Below are positions 48,445 to 60,704 of a stretch of 64,000 bases of DNA, piece after piece. Numbering within the stretch: the first letter of the stretch is position 1; every line of letters begins with the position of its first letter. A program made the translations under genes and the position numbers. Where the stretch lies: positions 8,994,181 through 9,058,180 of the forward strand of contig CM028884.1 in assembly GCA_016801885.1 (NCBI GenBank), given 5' to 3'. The notes under the pieces are model-generated. The model saw nothing but the letters and a program-made list of their open reading frames with translations, ran no database searches and was not told the origin of the DNA. Origin of the DNA: Toxotes chatareus (Eukaryota > Chordata > Actinopteri > Toxotidae).

Positions 48445-49300
48445 GCCCTCCACAGGCTACTCCAGCATAGTACTTGAAATGTGAGAGCCTTAAACATAGC
48501 ACCCCTCAGCATACACACCAGTGGCTTCTCACTCCTCCTCATCCTCTTTTTTTTCTCCTCCTTATTTATTCTGCTCTCTGTCTTTTCACTGCTCCATCTC
48601 TGATTCCCTACTCTGAGCAGCACTGATGCAAAGAGACAAGGGTGTGATGTAGCAGGCTGGGATGGTGCAATGATGTTTTGTAACAATCAAGAAAAACTGT
48701 GAGGCAGTTATGATCATGAGGATGGTGTTAATGATTTTATGAATGATGAAAAATTGTGATTATGGTGACGGTGGCAATAAAAAATGACAGCCATGAAGAT
48801 GAAAGTGCTGATGGTGGAGGTAGGGGAAGAGGAGGAAGTGGTGCTGTGTCTCCTCCTGAGATGCCCCACCTTTTGTGGGGCCCTGACCCGCTCTTCAGCA
48901 GTTGCCATTGTCAGCGAGCCCTTCGAGGGGTTTGTATGCTGCGGGGGCCTCTGTGTATTCTTCCCCCCAACTCGCTTCAATGTCCTGCCCCTGATAGGGC
49001 CACATCAAAGCTGGAGGAGCTGTGCTTTGTGGGGCCTTGGTCCCTTGACTCTCAACATGTGGTTTTGTGGCTCTGGACATCGGCACCTTTTAACCCATTC
49101 TGTTGAGATTAGGCATCGCCTTCAATTGGGCATTAGTGAAACTATAGTAACCAATAAGAAGCTTGTCGCTGAATGGAAACTATGTATCTTGTCGCAGTGG
49201 AGCTGTCGGAACATCACGATCCCAGACAAGTTCCTCGGCAGGATTTTGGCTGCCTGGATGGGGGCCCCTTCTTTTCATGCTGACACCAAGTAAACTCTTT
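48445..49300. other. Non-coding stretch, no gene seen
   Basis: A 169-codon plus-strand frame (48784-49293) is the second longest in the window. It has no recognised domain, overlaps a 116-codon frame in another register, and runs into a CA repeat. Confidence 0.5.

Positions 49301-49301
<1 letters not shown>

Positions 49302-49355
<54 letters not shown>
49302..49355. repeat. (CA)n microsatellite, about 54 bp
   Basis: The longest pure dinucleotide tract in the window (about 27 CA units), so likely to be highly polymorphic. Confidence 0.95.
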
Positions 49356-49357
<2 letters not shown>

Positions 49358-49359
49358 CA

Positions 49360-51005
49360 GACACACACATTTTTGCAACCCAGGCACTGTAATGGTAATT
49401 TATATTCAGCACAAAGAGGGGGAAAACATTGTTTTCCACAGGGCACAAGCATTTAATTATCTCCGTTTTTTTTCATGTCTTGCCTACAACAGTGAGTGAG
49501 AAAATTGGACCAAAATGAATAACCAACAACAGTTTAAGAAAGGGGAGGAGGAAAAATTGCTGCACACGATGACTAAGGGAGTAGGGTTTGGAAGCCTGGG
49601 AAATAAACAGGAACTAATGGAGTGGGTCTCTGCTGCAGTCTTGGCTGGCACAGGGTCGGTCCTGGGGAGAGAGGAAGGGCAGGCGGAGGGCCAGGCAGTG
49701 TCATCGGCCCCCAGCTTCATTAAGAGGTGCAAACACAGCTCCACAGTACTCAGGCCTAGGGCTCCATCAGTCAGATCCTGGCCTTAGCCTGGGCTTAACA
49801 TGAGCTAAAGACTCCAGACATCACACACTCATTAAAGCCAGGCTCCTGGAACAACTGTCACTGGCTAGCAGCTCTCCAGCAACTGCTCTCTCCAGATTCC
49901 CGTTGAGGGGAATCTTCACACAACCCCAGGTTGGCTCCCTCTGCTCCAACACCAGTTAACAGCTTGGATTAGTGAGGTTACTATAGGCAAAACATTTATG
50001 CACCCAACAAAGCCAGTCTGCCCGTGGTTGGCTAAACCCTTTCTCTGCTATCACATGGCTGCTTATTTAAATAATAGTGATAAGAAGCATGATCCTCACA
50101 ATTTTCAGTTAACTTAAACTACTCACGGGCAACTCAATCTGTCAGTGTATACATGATGTGATATGCATCTGAACTATATAGTGACTCTGCAAAGCCGTGC
50201 TAATGCCATCAAATATACACATCATAGCGTTGACACTTGGCTGGTGCTTTTTGTCTATCCGTTTTGTTATAAAGCCGCAGTTACAGTGTTCATTTGATGC
50301 TGCTCAGTCGACACAAATCTTACACTGGCTCAGGCAGAGCACAGAGAATCAGCGTGAGGGTGGATTGATTTCTGGCTGGGTGTGGACAGGGACAGTGGGC
50401 CTCCAGACAGAAGCTTGGCTGGACTCTGTGAAGACTGGAGCCTTCTGTGAGGTTGCCTGCCCCACCACATGGAGTGCTCCAACAGTGACCCTGCGCAAAC
50501 TGGCAACTGCCAACCGTCTGCTTCCGTCTGCTTGGCATATTTGGCCATTTAGTGGGCGCTTGTGAAGATCAAATGGGTTAAGATCGCCCCTCTTAGTGAG
50601 CGGGGAAAAAAGAACATCAAAAAGGTGTAAATTTCACTTCCCCACTTTTGATTAAGTCAAGCATGAAAAGAAATGTAATACTCTCAAGTGGCAAGGGTTT
50701 ACACTATTGATGCTGTTACTTCTGCTTCAGGAGGCCCAATCAGCCGACAGGGAGCTGAGTAAACTCGCCCTGAGTTTTAGGGGAGGCCAGATGGAGGGCT
50801 TTTGCTGTGCCTGAAAAGACAGCTTAAGAGCTCGCCTCCTCAATCCCACTCAATACTGACTGTGTGAAATCCTGGCCCTGGCTAACCCTCCAACCCACCC
50901 GCCTCCTCCAAAGCTGGTGGCTACCACCATATGGGCTTGTTTAAAAACTCCCACAGGCTGGTACAAAGCACAACAACACAGTTTTCATATCAAGTACTCT
51001 CTCAA
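49360..51005. other. Non-coding stretch, no gene seen
   Basis: The 122-codon plus frame at 50197-50565 and the opposing minus frames are unrecognised. No splice or promoter anatomy is convincing. Confidence 0.55.
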
Positions 51006-51009
51006 AGAG

Positions 51010-51175
51010 GCCCCCCCTCTGACTCCTTCCCTTCCGATTCCAAAGGCTGTCACGGGTTCTGCTCTGATTAATAGTTGGTGTTGGCCGTCTGTTTTGGCAG
51101 ATCATTTTGTGCGATGATTAATATGAATTTGCCAGCTCAATCCAGATTTCATATGTTACAAAAGGAACTGCTGAT
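51010..51175. promoter_or_regulatory. Candidate conserved non-coding element
   Basis: Words include CTGATTAATAGTTGG, GTGCGATGATTAATATG and AATTTGCCAGC (POU-like ATTAATATGAATTTGC). It is bounded 3' by an A-rich repeat (51196-51221). Confidence 0.35.
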
Positions 51176-51195
51176 TGACTGGATGTTTCACCTGC

Positions 51196-51221
51196 AAAAA
51201 CAAAAAACAAAAAAAAAAAAA
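51196..51221. repeat. A-rich (CAAAAA)n tract
   Basis: A runs interrupted by C, ending in a 13-nt A run. Confidence 0.8.
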
Positions 51222-51224
51222 CAC

Positions 51225-53055
51225 ATACTGCCAAATAGTAGAGAGATATTAGTTGGGTGACCCTTCAGAGTAACATTGCACCTCCTTGCTATGCTTTGTT
51301 GCAACAGCCTCTCACAAAGCAAAAGTGAAGTAGAGCACTGCCCCTGGTAGTATGTGGTGGACAGAGGAATGGAATGGCTTTTGTAAAGACTTAATAGAAT
51401 CTTTAACCGTTCCAACAATCCACTCCCATGGAGTTGCATTAAGTAGATATTGTAAAGGGACAATGACCTAAATAGCTCAACATCAACCTCATTAGGCATG
51501 CAGGCAGGGCCTGGGCCATTTCATGGTGGAAGCTATTGTCAAGGCTCACCCCAGGTAAGCATTAAATTGCAAATGATACCCTGAAAGGCGGAGAGGAGAG
51601 GGCAGAGAGGGAGAGAGAGTGAATATAGCAAACACAGAGAAAATGGTTCTCAGGACAACAGAGAATGAAAAGGCGGTTGGAGGAGCTGCTCTGACCGTAA
51701 AAAATCCAATACATCACAGCTTTTGGGGAGCAAATTCCACTCGTCTCCTAAGTGTCTTATTTGTAAGCAATGCTGAGCACAGGCCTGTGTAGAGAGACCG
51801 AGACAAAAAAAATAGAGAGGGAGCAAGAGAGAGAACCTAATGACAGACTGATAGCAATTACTTGTGCCCGTCAACGGCTCCTCTCACTCCCAGCATTCCA
51901 CGGGAAAATTAGACGAGTGGGAAAAATAAGGCAGTGGCAAAGGATAAAGGGGCTGAAAACAGTTTAGATTGAGTCTGAAGAAGTAGTCTCTGTAGTCTCT
52001 CTGCGCTGTCAAAAACTTTCCAGTAAAGTCTATCTCTCAGCAAATCAATAGCCGCATCCTGTGCGCCAAACAATCTTCACCTAATGACCCCTTGGATCAA
52101 CATGTTAATAAAGGGGTCTCTGAAGAATAGTTTGCAACTGCAAAGTGATCTTGTGAGTGACATTAAAAGATGCTGAGAAACGGGAGGTGTGCTCCCCGGC
52201 GGAACTGCTCTCTGTCACCCTTCCTGGTGAGAAATTGTGCCTTTGCATATTCCTTGTCACCAGTGGCATAAGTGAAAGGACCCCCGAGGACAGTGTTAGT
52301 CACTGCTTGCCTTGTGGAGTGGAGTAAATTAAAGCAGGGATTAGGGCAGGCGAAATTGTGGATGACAAGCAAGGCGGTAGCAGCCACTTCAAGTGCTCTT
52401 TAAGCCCATATGTCTTCATGAAGCGCCACAGTAGGGGCCACCAATGAGCACACAGCACAGCAGTTTAGTTTATTCAAGCTGAAATAGACAAACGCTCCTC
52501 CTCTCTCACTCTGTCTTCCTGTTCTTCCTCACACACTCCTGCGGAGTAATGTGGGTGCATGTGTACAGTACAGTGTGTATATGGTAGAGCAGAGAAACAA
52601 CATGTATCTTCCCCGTGTCCTCATGCATAGGACACTCCAATGGATCTCTGCAGATCCAGCGCTCCTCCTGTGATTCCAATCATTTAATCAATCAATCAGT
52701 TAAAACTAATTAAACAAAACTGCATAAAATAATAGCATAAAAATATGATGAACGTGTAGCAGCTTAATATGGCTGTTGATGATAAAACTGCATGGCTGTT
52801 TTGTCATCTCTTCCTGGATGAGACTTTTACCATCAGCTTTATTATCTACTCATTTTTATGCTGTAGTCCTGTGAAATTGTGCTCTAAAACAAACAATAAA
52901 CCAAAACAAATTCAACACATGAAGTTGTGAGGAAGCTAAGAGAATATTTTGGCACTAGTTAATCCTTATTCTCCACGGAGAAACAATCTCTGACCTTAAT
53001 CTACTTCCATGAGCAGTGTGGAATGCCTACCTACCTTTAGGCTGACAGAAGCGTG
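51225..53055. other. Non-coding stretch, no gene seen
   Basis: Purine-rich at about 51590-51625. A short complex block near 52060-52120 (CACCTAATGACCCC, ATGTTAATAAAGG) may be regulatory. No exon is supported. Confidence 0.5.
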
Positions 53056-53059
53056 TGTC

Positions 53060-53350
53060 TGTGTGTGTGCTTTAGATGTAGAATTACCACGCAATTACAA
53101 TATAATGACACACATTAATCGTTTGAGTTTCACCAGCACAACTGTGGGACCGTGTTGGATGCATTAATTAGCAAGCTCCTCATGTTGTGGCAGAGCAATT
53201 GTTAACATTTGAAAAAGGCTCTCCAGCCACTACACTCCTGCAGATAAATATCCTCTGGCTAGTAGATGAAAATATCAAAAACAACTGTGACCGCGTATGA
53301 AAGAGAACGTGACGACACCAGCCGGGCGGGAGGCAATAGCGAGCATGCTG
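53060..53350. promoter_or_regulatory. Candidate conserved non-coding element, CpG-rich 3' end
   Basis: Homeodomain words GAATTACCACGCAATTAC, CACATTAATCGTTTG and GATGCATTAATTAGC lead up to a CpG-dense 55 bp (53291-53345, seven CpG, including CCGGGCGGGAGG). Confidence 0.35.
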
Positions 53351-53354
53351 GGAA

Positions 53355-54383
53355 ATCCAGAGGCATTCAAAGTGTGTATGCGCATTCAGCTGGCATCAGA
53401 TGTGTGCTGTGTGTGCATACATTTATTTAGTCAAAAAACCCTCAGTGCCACATTGTTCATTTGCACAGTGGGCCCTGTCAGCCATCCAGGCTACAAAGGT
53501 GACGCCTGCATTTTCCACAAAATAACCACTGCGGTTTGTGTTCTGCAAAACAAGGGGCATACCTGCTTCTATTTCAAAGGAGTATGGCAATATAAAAATT
53601 GTACTTTTTGTATTTAGTTATTTTAATACCCATGAATGTCCTTGTTTTCATCTCCCCTAAGTGATTCTTATTGGATTATGTAAACCCTCTCTCTCATCTT
53701 GTATGCAGTCGCTGTGTTAAATCTATGAGTGAGCTCAGTGGGAAGCAGCCAGTGGGCGCTCTAATGAAAGTCACTCTGCTGTCCTACAGAGAGGTCAAGC
53801 TTTTACACCTGGCCATAACCACATGGGGCCACACTGCATGCATGGCCTTGGAAATGACTGTCAGATAAGGAACTGCATAATTTAGATGCGAGGATCACAC
53901 CAGCAGCAAAGCAAGAGGAAGGAGACAACAGAGGAAAGTCGGGCTGAGGATACTTGAACTTGAAGCTATTTAAGCATTATTTTCTCACAGATTTAAACTC
54001 TAACTGTTCAAGCACCTTTAGTCAAGACAGGGCTTTAAAGAAAGTTGCAATTAATGCTTAGTGTTTGATTTAACCAGCTTAGAATAACAGAACATCAGAG
54101 TAAGTTAACCTGCCCAACTTGATGCTGCTCAACTGTCAATCAAAACACATTGCATGAAACTGACTTTCACATATATTTTACATTTACATCATGCTTTTTC
54201 AACTTTTTTTTCTTTTTAATTTTTTAAATAAATTTTCCTGTGACAACCCTGGCATTTCCCACACATTTAGATATTCATACACATGATTCCAACATAGATT
54301 ATCTTTCACCAACACTGACGAATTTTACCTTTTACCTTGCCTTTACATACCTTTATAATAATTGCGAATGCAGATAGCTGGTA

Positions 54384-54385
<2 letters not shown>
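53355..54385. other. Non-coding stretch, no gene seen
   Basis: Mostly unique, with AT-rich sequence near 54180-54235. The 106-codon plus frame at 53297-53617 is unrecognised. Confidence 0.6.

Positions 54386-54386
<1 letters not shown>

Positions 54387-54415
<29 letters not shown>
54387..54415. repeat. (TG)n microsatellite
   Basis: About 14 TG units. Confidence 0.9.
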
Positions 54416-54417
<2 letters not shown>

Positions 54418-54419
54418 TG

Positions 54420-56160
54420 CCATGATCACACCAGAGGATGGCAGAGTGGTTGATGAGACTTGGCTTCATGGAGCTTGGCTCCTGACTGCGACTGCTTTGG
54501 ATGCAGGGGAGGGCTTAAACAGTGAGCTTTGGGCCCCATTAAGCAGTACAAAGCCTGCTTATTTTCTCAATTCCACACCTCCCTTTAAATCATCCTGTAT
54601 TCTATGAATTGTAAGAAAGAAAAGCAGAGGCAAATAAATCCAACTCTGAGTGGCATCTGGCATCAAATTTCAAAGGTATCTCAAAACATACTCAGAGGAT
54701 GTAAGTGACAGTTCTGACACTAATTCCAAGAACCTAATAAATAGGAGTGTATATATACATATAGGAAAAATTCCTCCATTCCATTCAGACGATCAGATTG
54801 GACAACCATGCAGGAGCAATGGACAGGTAAAATGACAATCCCAGGATATTTTTCTAGGGGATCTATTGAAGTAACACTGCTAAGGACAAATAGGCCTTTT
54901 AAAATGTGTGTCACACAAAGAAAGGTTCACTGGCTACATGGAGACTTCCAACAGTGCAAAGATCTATAGGCTGCTAACTCGTGTTTCCAGTAGCATGCAT
55001 TCGTCCATCTGGCTGCCGTGTCCAGGTCTCTGGCCCCCACAAGCAGTCTGTGCAGCTAGACTCCACGCATGGTCTGATCCTCTTGGCAGCCAATGATGCA
55101 GCACGCTAATGAAGAGGTAATGAGCCAGCGGATCCCTGCGATCTGCAAGGGGGCCACAGTGCAAAAGTTTACGTTCCCAGGACATGGAGGGAGAGCATGC
55201 CGAACAAGCTGCAGGATGAAAGCTGGGCCTGAGTCGGCCGCATAGATCTACAGCCACAGAGGGGATTACAGACACCTACTTCCAGCTTAGGCTGGAGTTT
55301 TTGAAGTTTGGGCATAGGAGGGGAGGGATCCCTTTGGCAGAGTCCTGTTTGATTCTGGTGGGAGTCCGTCTCTAATCCCCCCTTCCCGTTCTCACCTTCT
55401 GCCTGATCCACTGCAGCCTCTCATCCCCGTGGTCCAGGATCATTATCCACCTTGGCCAAGGGGGCTCCCCCTCATTAATTTCCCTAAGCAGATTACAGAG
55501 TGTGCGTTTGTTGTTGTTGTTTGAGCCATCTGATTTGCCTAAGCCCTTTGTTTTTTCATCTGGTTTACACTTTAATGCCCCCCGAATGAGTTTCAATGAC
55601 GGGGGATCAACCTGACCCACTGGCAGTGCAGCAGAGAACTTAAGAGAAGCAAGGCTAGCCTGAGGGGGTGGATGAAGGGAGGAGCATATCTCACTTCTCT
55701 CCTCTGCAGATTTAGATGTTCAGAAGGAGGAGACAAGCGTTGATTTAACCTCACCTCATCTCCTCAGAGTGGAGCTAAAGACTAGATGGGAGACTGGATC
55801 ACCGGCTGTATTCTGCAGACCAATAAAGACCAGAGGCCCACCGTTAGCGTCTCTGGACTACAAATGACACAGCTGCTGAGCTAAACCGGACCTAGCTGTC
55901 TCTCTACAGCCAAATAACCCTCTGAAAAATGAATCCTCAGAGCAATGTCGTCAGTTGGCAGGCCACACAAGCTCCTCTCTGAATTTGGGGCTGTTTGTAC
56001 AATCCAAAGCTGGGGTGGAGGGGTGGAATTTGTTTGCAGTGACCGCTTGGTCGCTCTGGTCGCTCCATCTTCTCGGTGTGACATCTCATTAGTAAGATGA
56101 ACGCAGCCTGACCTGGGTCCAACAGCACTTGGCAGTCCAGTACGCTCTCCCGTCTGACAC
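54420..56160. other. Non-coding stretch, no gene seen
   Basis: Several overlapping 80-103 codon frames lie on both strands at 54908-56176 with no domain, consistent with chance in a GC-richer stretch. Confidence 0.5.
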
Positions 56161-56164
56161 ACCT

Positions 56165-56330
56165 CTCACACATCATTATCAGCTATTAGCCACAGTGAGC
56201 TGAACATTACGTAATTAATCCAGCTTTTCATAAGCAAAGAAGGAAGAGGGGTGAATTCACTGGCATGGCACTGACTAACTCACCCAAAAGTGAAAAATCT
56301 GCACTCAGAGCGTGCCCTCTTTTTCCTTTG
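56165..56330. promoter_or_regulatory. Candidate regulatory block
   Basis: Words CATTATCAGCTATTAGCC, ATTACGTAATTAATCCAGC and CTTTTCATAAGC, including the palindromic TTACGTAA (bZIP/PAR-like) overlapping TAATTA. Confidence 0.3.
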
Positions 56331-56654
56331 TTGACACAAACTAGCTTGTTTTGTCACAGCTAGTCTCGAATTTTTGATCAATTATGATTTGAATCTACTT
56401 TTGAAACACTTTTACATTAAATAAAAACATAACTACTCAAAGGTGGGAGACAGAAGTGTTTTTGTTTTTTTTAACATCCAATAAATTGAATGTTTGTCCA
56501 AAAACACAGCTTACAGATACAAACAGAGGCACAGCTACAAATGAACAAGGGTAAAAAAAGGGCAGGGTAAACACACAGTAACAGTCTACTGACAATCACA
56601 CAGCCCAGCCCCCATCCAGAATCTACCTGGTCCCTATCTGCAGCAAACAATTCT

Positions 56655-56770
56655 ATACAATTAATCTGACAAAGCCAAATGTAATTGATTGATAAGGGGC
56701 AGAAGGGCCAGCGCTAACCTTCCTGGGTTGCATTTGTCTGGGAGCACAGACGGACAGTGCAGATGTCATC
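56655..56770. promoter_or_regulatory. Candidate PBX/HOX-like block
   Basis: CTATACAATTAATCTGAC and GTAATTGATTGATAAGG (TGATTGAT-type PBX/HOX composite) lie in complex sequence. Confidence 0.25.
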
Positions 56771-56774
56771 AGAC

Positions 56775-58675
56775 CCATCAACGGGCCAGACTTTATCAGA
56801 CCCTGGGATCAAAACGTGGTCCTTTTGGAGTATGGCCAGCATCACCCAGAGAGGGAGGGCAGTGAAAAGGTGGAGCTAATGGGACACTCTTGTACACCTC
56901 ATCTCCATCTAGATCTAACAGGTCGGAACCCAGACACTCTTTAAGGTCACAACTGGCTCTACATTAGTTCTCTTTTCAAAAGATTGTCCTTTGACAAACT
57001 GGGTAGCTGGAAAATTAGATGAAGAAATTTGTTTTGTTTTTTTTTTTTTGGTTCACTAATATTTTCCCAACCAGTTATTTTTCATTAGCTGCAAAAGTAC
57101 ACAGGGAACCAGACCATGGTTGTGACAAGAATTACTGAACAAGAATGATGAAAAATGTTGGTTGAATAAACACAGTCTTGTTTAACCTACAATGTTGTCC
57201 ACAGTTCAATGCTGATCTGCACCTGGAAAATATTGTGGCCTGCTTTGTCCTGACCTGCAATCACAGAATGGCTGTCTGAGTTTATCTTTTCATTGCAGGG
57301 TTGAAGTGGCGTGCTGAATCACACAGAAGCTGTCCTCTAAACAGCACCAAAACCTAGGCATTTGGTCTTGGTTTAGACTAGGACATAAAAGACACAACAA
57401 CATGGGAATAAACTGGTATTTATGCATGCACAAGCAAAGTATTTGTATATGGCTGCCACTTGCCGTAATTGACTGTCTGAAGCTGACTCTCCATTGACCA
57501 CATCCTCACTCTATGTAGCCTTGTTTGCTAAACCTGGTTTTGTCTGTCGCATGAGTAATATGCATTATTGTCCTCTATCTAGAAACGAGACAAAACACTT
57601 TCTGGCTTTTATATAAGTAGGAGAGGTTTCTTCAGCAATTTAACAATACTTTGCTTGACATTCATTTGCATATTTGCATTGCATAAACTTGATTCTCCTC
57701 ATTTTTTATTGAATTATTTAATATAAATATGGATTTGTTGAATACCTTTATCAGAAATATGTTATGGAATGTGGATATTTCTTCTCCTTCTCTTCTAACT
57801 GTTGACTTAAAGATGTCTGCACTTACTGCCTCATCACCTTAATCAATTAACTGAAAATGACAACTTTACAAGAAACAAGCTGTGTAAGTTTGCAGAGAGT
57901 GTTTGTACTGAACGATGGAGACTTTCAGTTAACACTTGGGAAATTCAAGTCTATTGTATACAAACGTGAGTTTCACGAAGCTCTGTCTGAATTAAAACTA
58001 AAGTGTTTAATTGGAAAAACTAATTTCAAATCACATTGAATGTGATTTTTATATTCAGCATTAAAATATCAAGAGAGTGCATTCATTTAATATACTGTAT
58101 ACTGCATGTATCCCTCTCATTTTAGTCTGCTAACAGTCTCTCTCTGCTCTCTAACCCTGTTGAGCTTCTTTTTCAGTAACTGGTTCCACATCTGGAAGAG
58201 TTCTGGCTCTGATGAACAGCCCGCTGTGAGCATTTACTACCCATGACATGCAAGGAATTATCTACCTAAATTTCTGGGGCTGGCTGTGACTTGCCTCCCA
58301 TTTCTCACTGGATAAAGTCAACTACGTTCTCTGAGTTATAATGGGACCATTATTCATTTTTTTTGAGATCCTGTGTACTATATGGTGGCATGACCATTTA
58401 GTCTGACTATACTGTAACTCTGCACATGATATACTGTATGTGTCAAAGTGTTATGCCTTTTATGCCTTTTGCCACAGAAAATCACAAGTCATGTGTCTAT
58501 CTGTGTACATCTATTTGCTTATATACAGTTATATAAGCCTGCTAAACATAGGCCTTCTGGGGCCCCTATAGAATATGGAAAGCAAGTTCTGCAGGGTACA
58601 AGGCCCAGCCGGTAGAAATCTTCTTCCACTGTTAAACTAGGGAGGTGGAGATGGGGAGGAGGTGACACACAACCA
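56775..58675. other. Non-coding stretch, AT-rich
   Basis: Contains 13 T at 57037-57049 and a perfect 21-bp inverted repeat at 58028-58048. The 60-codon plus frame at 57857-58039 is lysine- and leucine-rich but has no exon boundaries. Confidence 0.55.
58028..58048. repeat. 21-bp perfect inverted repeat, 1-bp centre
   Basis: AAATCACATT and AATGTGATTT are exact reverse complements around a single G (58038). Confidence 0.85.
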
Positions 58676-58679
58676 CACT

Positions 58680-58830
58680 GGGCTTTAGTGGCAGAGGGAA
58701 GCTGCAGGCAGCGGCATGGGCTCCCTAACGGCCTCACCCCACTGATCCCGCAAATTCGGTAAACTTCATGGAAATTTAATAAGTGCCGCTGCTTTGTGTT
58801 CACCCACAGAGCCTGGGCCTGGTGCTGGGA
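58680..58830. promoter_or_regulatory. Candidate regulatory block
   Basis: Complex sequence CTCCCTAACGGCCTCACC, CCCGCAAATTCGGTAAAC, GGAAATTTAATAAGTGCC. Not repeat-derived as far as I can see. Confidence 0.22.
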
Positions 58831-59339
58831 GGCACATGTGTGATGGTTTACCCGCAGACACTCGCCGGCCTGTTTCTAAGGCAGACAGAGGAAAGTCCCT
58901 CTTAGAGCTGTGGCTCTCTGAGCCAGAGAAGGAGCTGTGACCCCAGGGGCTGTGCTGCTTCAGCCAATATAGACTCTGTACATCCTAAGGGGGAATAATA
59001 TGTGGGGCTGGCCCGGGCCTGTTTCATTTCCCCTCCCTTTCTCTCTTTCCCTCCCTTCAAAGGCCCAGCTCAGCTGCTCCTGCCAGGCTACAGAGCTCTT
59101 TGAGTTAAAAGGACAGCGATTCTCATTTGAAATCACTGCCTTTGCTCCCTCGTCTCTCTTTTTTCAAGGGCTGGCTTCTGCTGGCTGCACCACACTGAGC
59201 AGTGCTCTGCCATGACAACTAAATAGGCCCCCTAATACCACTTCATAAAGCCAAGGAATATCCTCCAGGCAAGGAGCTGTAAATTAAAGACATAAATGTT
59301 GCCTTCATGGAAAGCGCAAAGAGTGAACCTTCCACTAAA

Positions 59340-59480
59340 ATGACAGGAGTGGCTTAACAGTCCAGCCTAAATGATACCTTAAGCAGGCATAATTTATAGG
59401 CATGTCCTACGGTGAGAAATAAATGGATCTCCCGGTTATGAGGACTGTGAACAGAGAACATGTTGCTCTGTTCACGTGCT
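59340..59480. promoter_or_regulatory. Candidate element ending in a 10-bp hairpin
   Basis: GCATAATTTATAGGCATG (HOX-like TTTATAG) and GAGAAATAAATGG lie next to a perfect inverted repeat, GTGAACAGAG (59447-59456) with CTCTGTTCAC (59466-59475), with a 9-bp AACATGTTG centre. Confidence 0.35.
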
Positions 59481-59484
59481 GTTG

Positions 59485-59958
59485 TGTCTGTGTGTGTGTG
59501 GGTGTGCGTCAGTTGGAGCTTATCAACAAGTGTGGATAAGTGGGATGATATTAGCCATCGGGTGAGACTAGAGATAAGAGATTTTTATTCTTTGTTGCTC
59601 AGCCTGAAACTGACAGGGCTAGGAATTCTGATATGAAGACAAATCAAGATGAAAACAAACTACGGATTCACAGGACTGTACAGTACACTCGCTTAATGTA
59701 CCCACCAGGTGATATATAGTCTAACTTGCAAGTAGCAGGTAGACAGGAAGAATGTATTTCATTTCCAACTGTCATCACTCAGCCTGTCCATCACATCCAC
59801 ATAAACAGTTTTTGTCAGGCTCATAAACAGTTCAGCTGTCCCCCCGGTGGTTTACCTTGTCATCGTTCATTTTCTAAGAGAGGGATCCCACAAGAATAGC
59901 AGATGAGGAGGAGAAGAAAAAAGACAACATGAAAAAGGATTTCTTCTGGCTTTCCCAA

Positions 59959-59960
<2 letters not shown>
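59485..59960. other. Non-coding stretch, no gene seen
   Basis: Unique sequence with a short TG patch at about 59490-59510. No gene is seen. Confidence 0.6.
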
Positions 59961-59963
<3 letters not shown>

Positions 59964-59989
<26 letters not shown>

Positions 59990-59996
59990 AAAAAAA
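59964..59996. repeat. (AG)n plus A-run microsatellite
   Basis: About 13 AG units then a short A run. Confidence 0.9.
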
Positions 59997-60409
59997 GATA
60001 TTATTCCGCTGTTTATTTAGTCTCACTCCCTTACCGGTCGACAGACAACAATGAACAAGTGAAGGCACCTATTGGAGGGAGATGACAAGAGATGAAGATG
60101 AGTGAAGGAGCAGTCTGAGAGATAAGAGGTTTCCTTCACTCCGTTTGTCTGACTGTCTTTCTGTCTGTCTGTATCTCTCCCTCTCTTTCTTTCCTTGCTG
60201 CCTATGATGATGTGACAGGGCTGCTAAGCAGATATATGCACCCGTCATTTACGCACCAGGCTGTCTGTAACAGAACAATTCCTCAATTCATTTTTCACAT
60301 CATTGTTTTCCCCTTTTTAGCGTGTCACGGGGGTCTTGCGTTGTGGGCGTTATGACGGCAGGGGTGAGATAAGAGGGCAGACAGGCGCAAAGTGGAAGGA
60401 TGCTGGGCT

Positions 60410-60700
60410 TCTCTAAGGGGATGTTTGGCTTTGTAATTTCACCCTTGAAATTCATGATTACAAACGGGACAACTTTTTTAATTTTCTCTTTTGTCTGGAT
60501 TCAGCTGGCTGACAGTCTGCCCCAGCAGCCAGGCCTTTTAATCAATCACCTAGATAATCAAATGTCACTGGCTATCTGCTCCATGTAATTACTTTTGCAA
60601 TTAAAAATCAATCTCCAATCACCCCGTCTAATTAGAAGGATGGGCAGATCTTCATCTAGATTGATTTTATAATACATATTGACTTCAAATGCCATAACAT
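60410..60700. promoter_or_regulatory. Strong candidate conserved non-coding element (PBX/MEIS/homeodomain)
   Basis: Three ATCAAT/ATTGAT words (60541-60546, 60607-60612, 60660-60665), a MEIS-type TGACAG (60510-60515) and two TAATTA cores (60586-60591, 60629-60634) fall within 160 bp of repeat-free sequence. This is the densest homeodomain-cofactor cluster in the window and a typical enhancer signature. Regulation of a nearby developmental gene is inferred. Confidence 0.45.
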
Positions 60701-60704
60701 TGCC

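Noticed and set aside
48784..49293. 169-codon plus-strand open frame
   Set aside because: Not recognised, overlaps another frame in a different register, and ends just before a CA microsatellite.
57857..58039. 60-codon lysine/leucine-rich frame with helix-like character
   Set aside because: AT-rich composition explains it; no splice sites that fit both ends.
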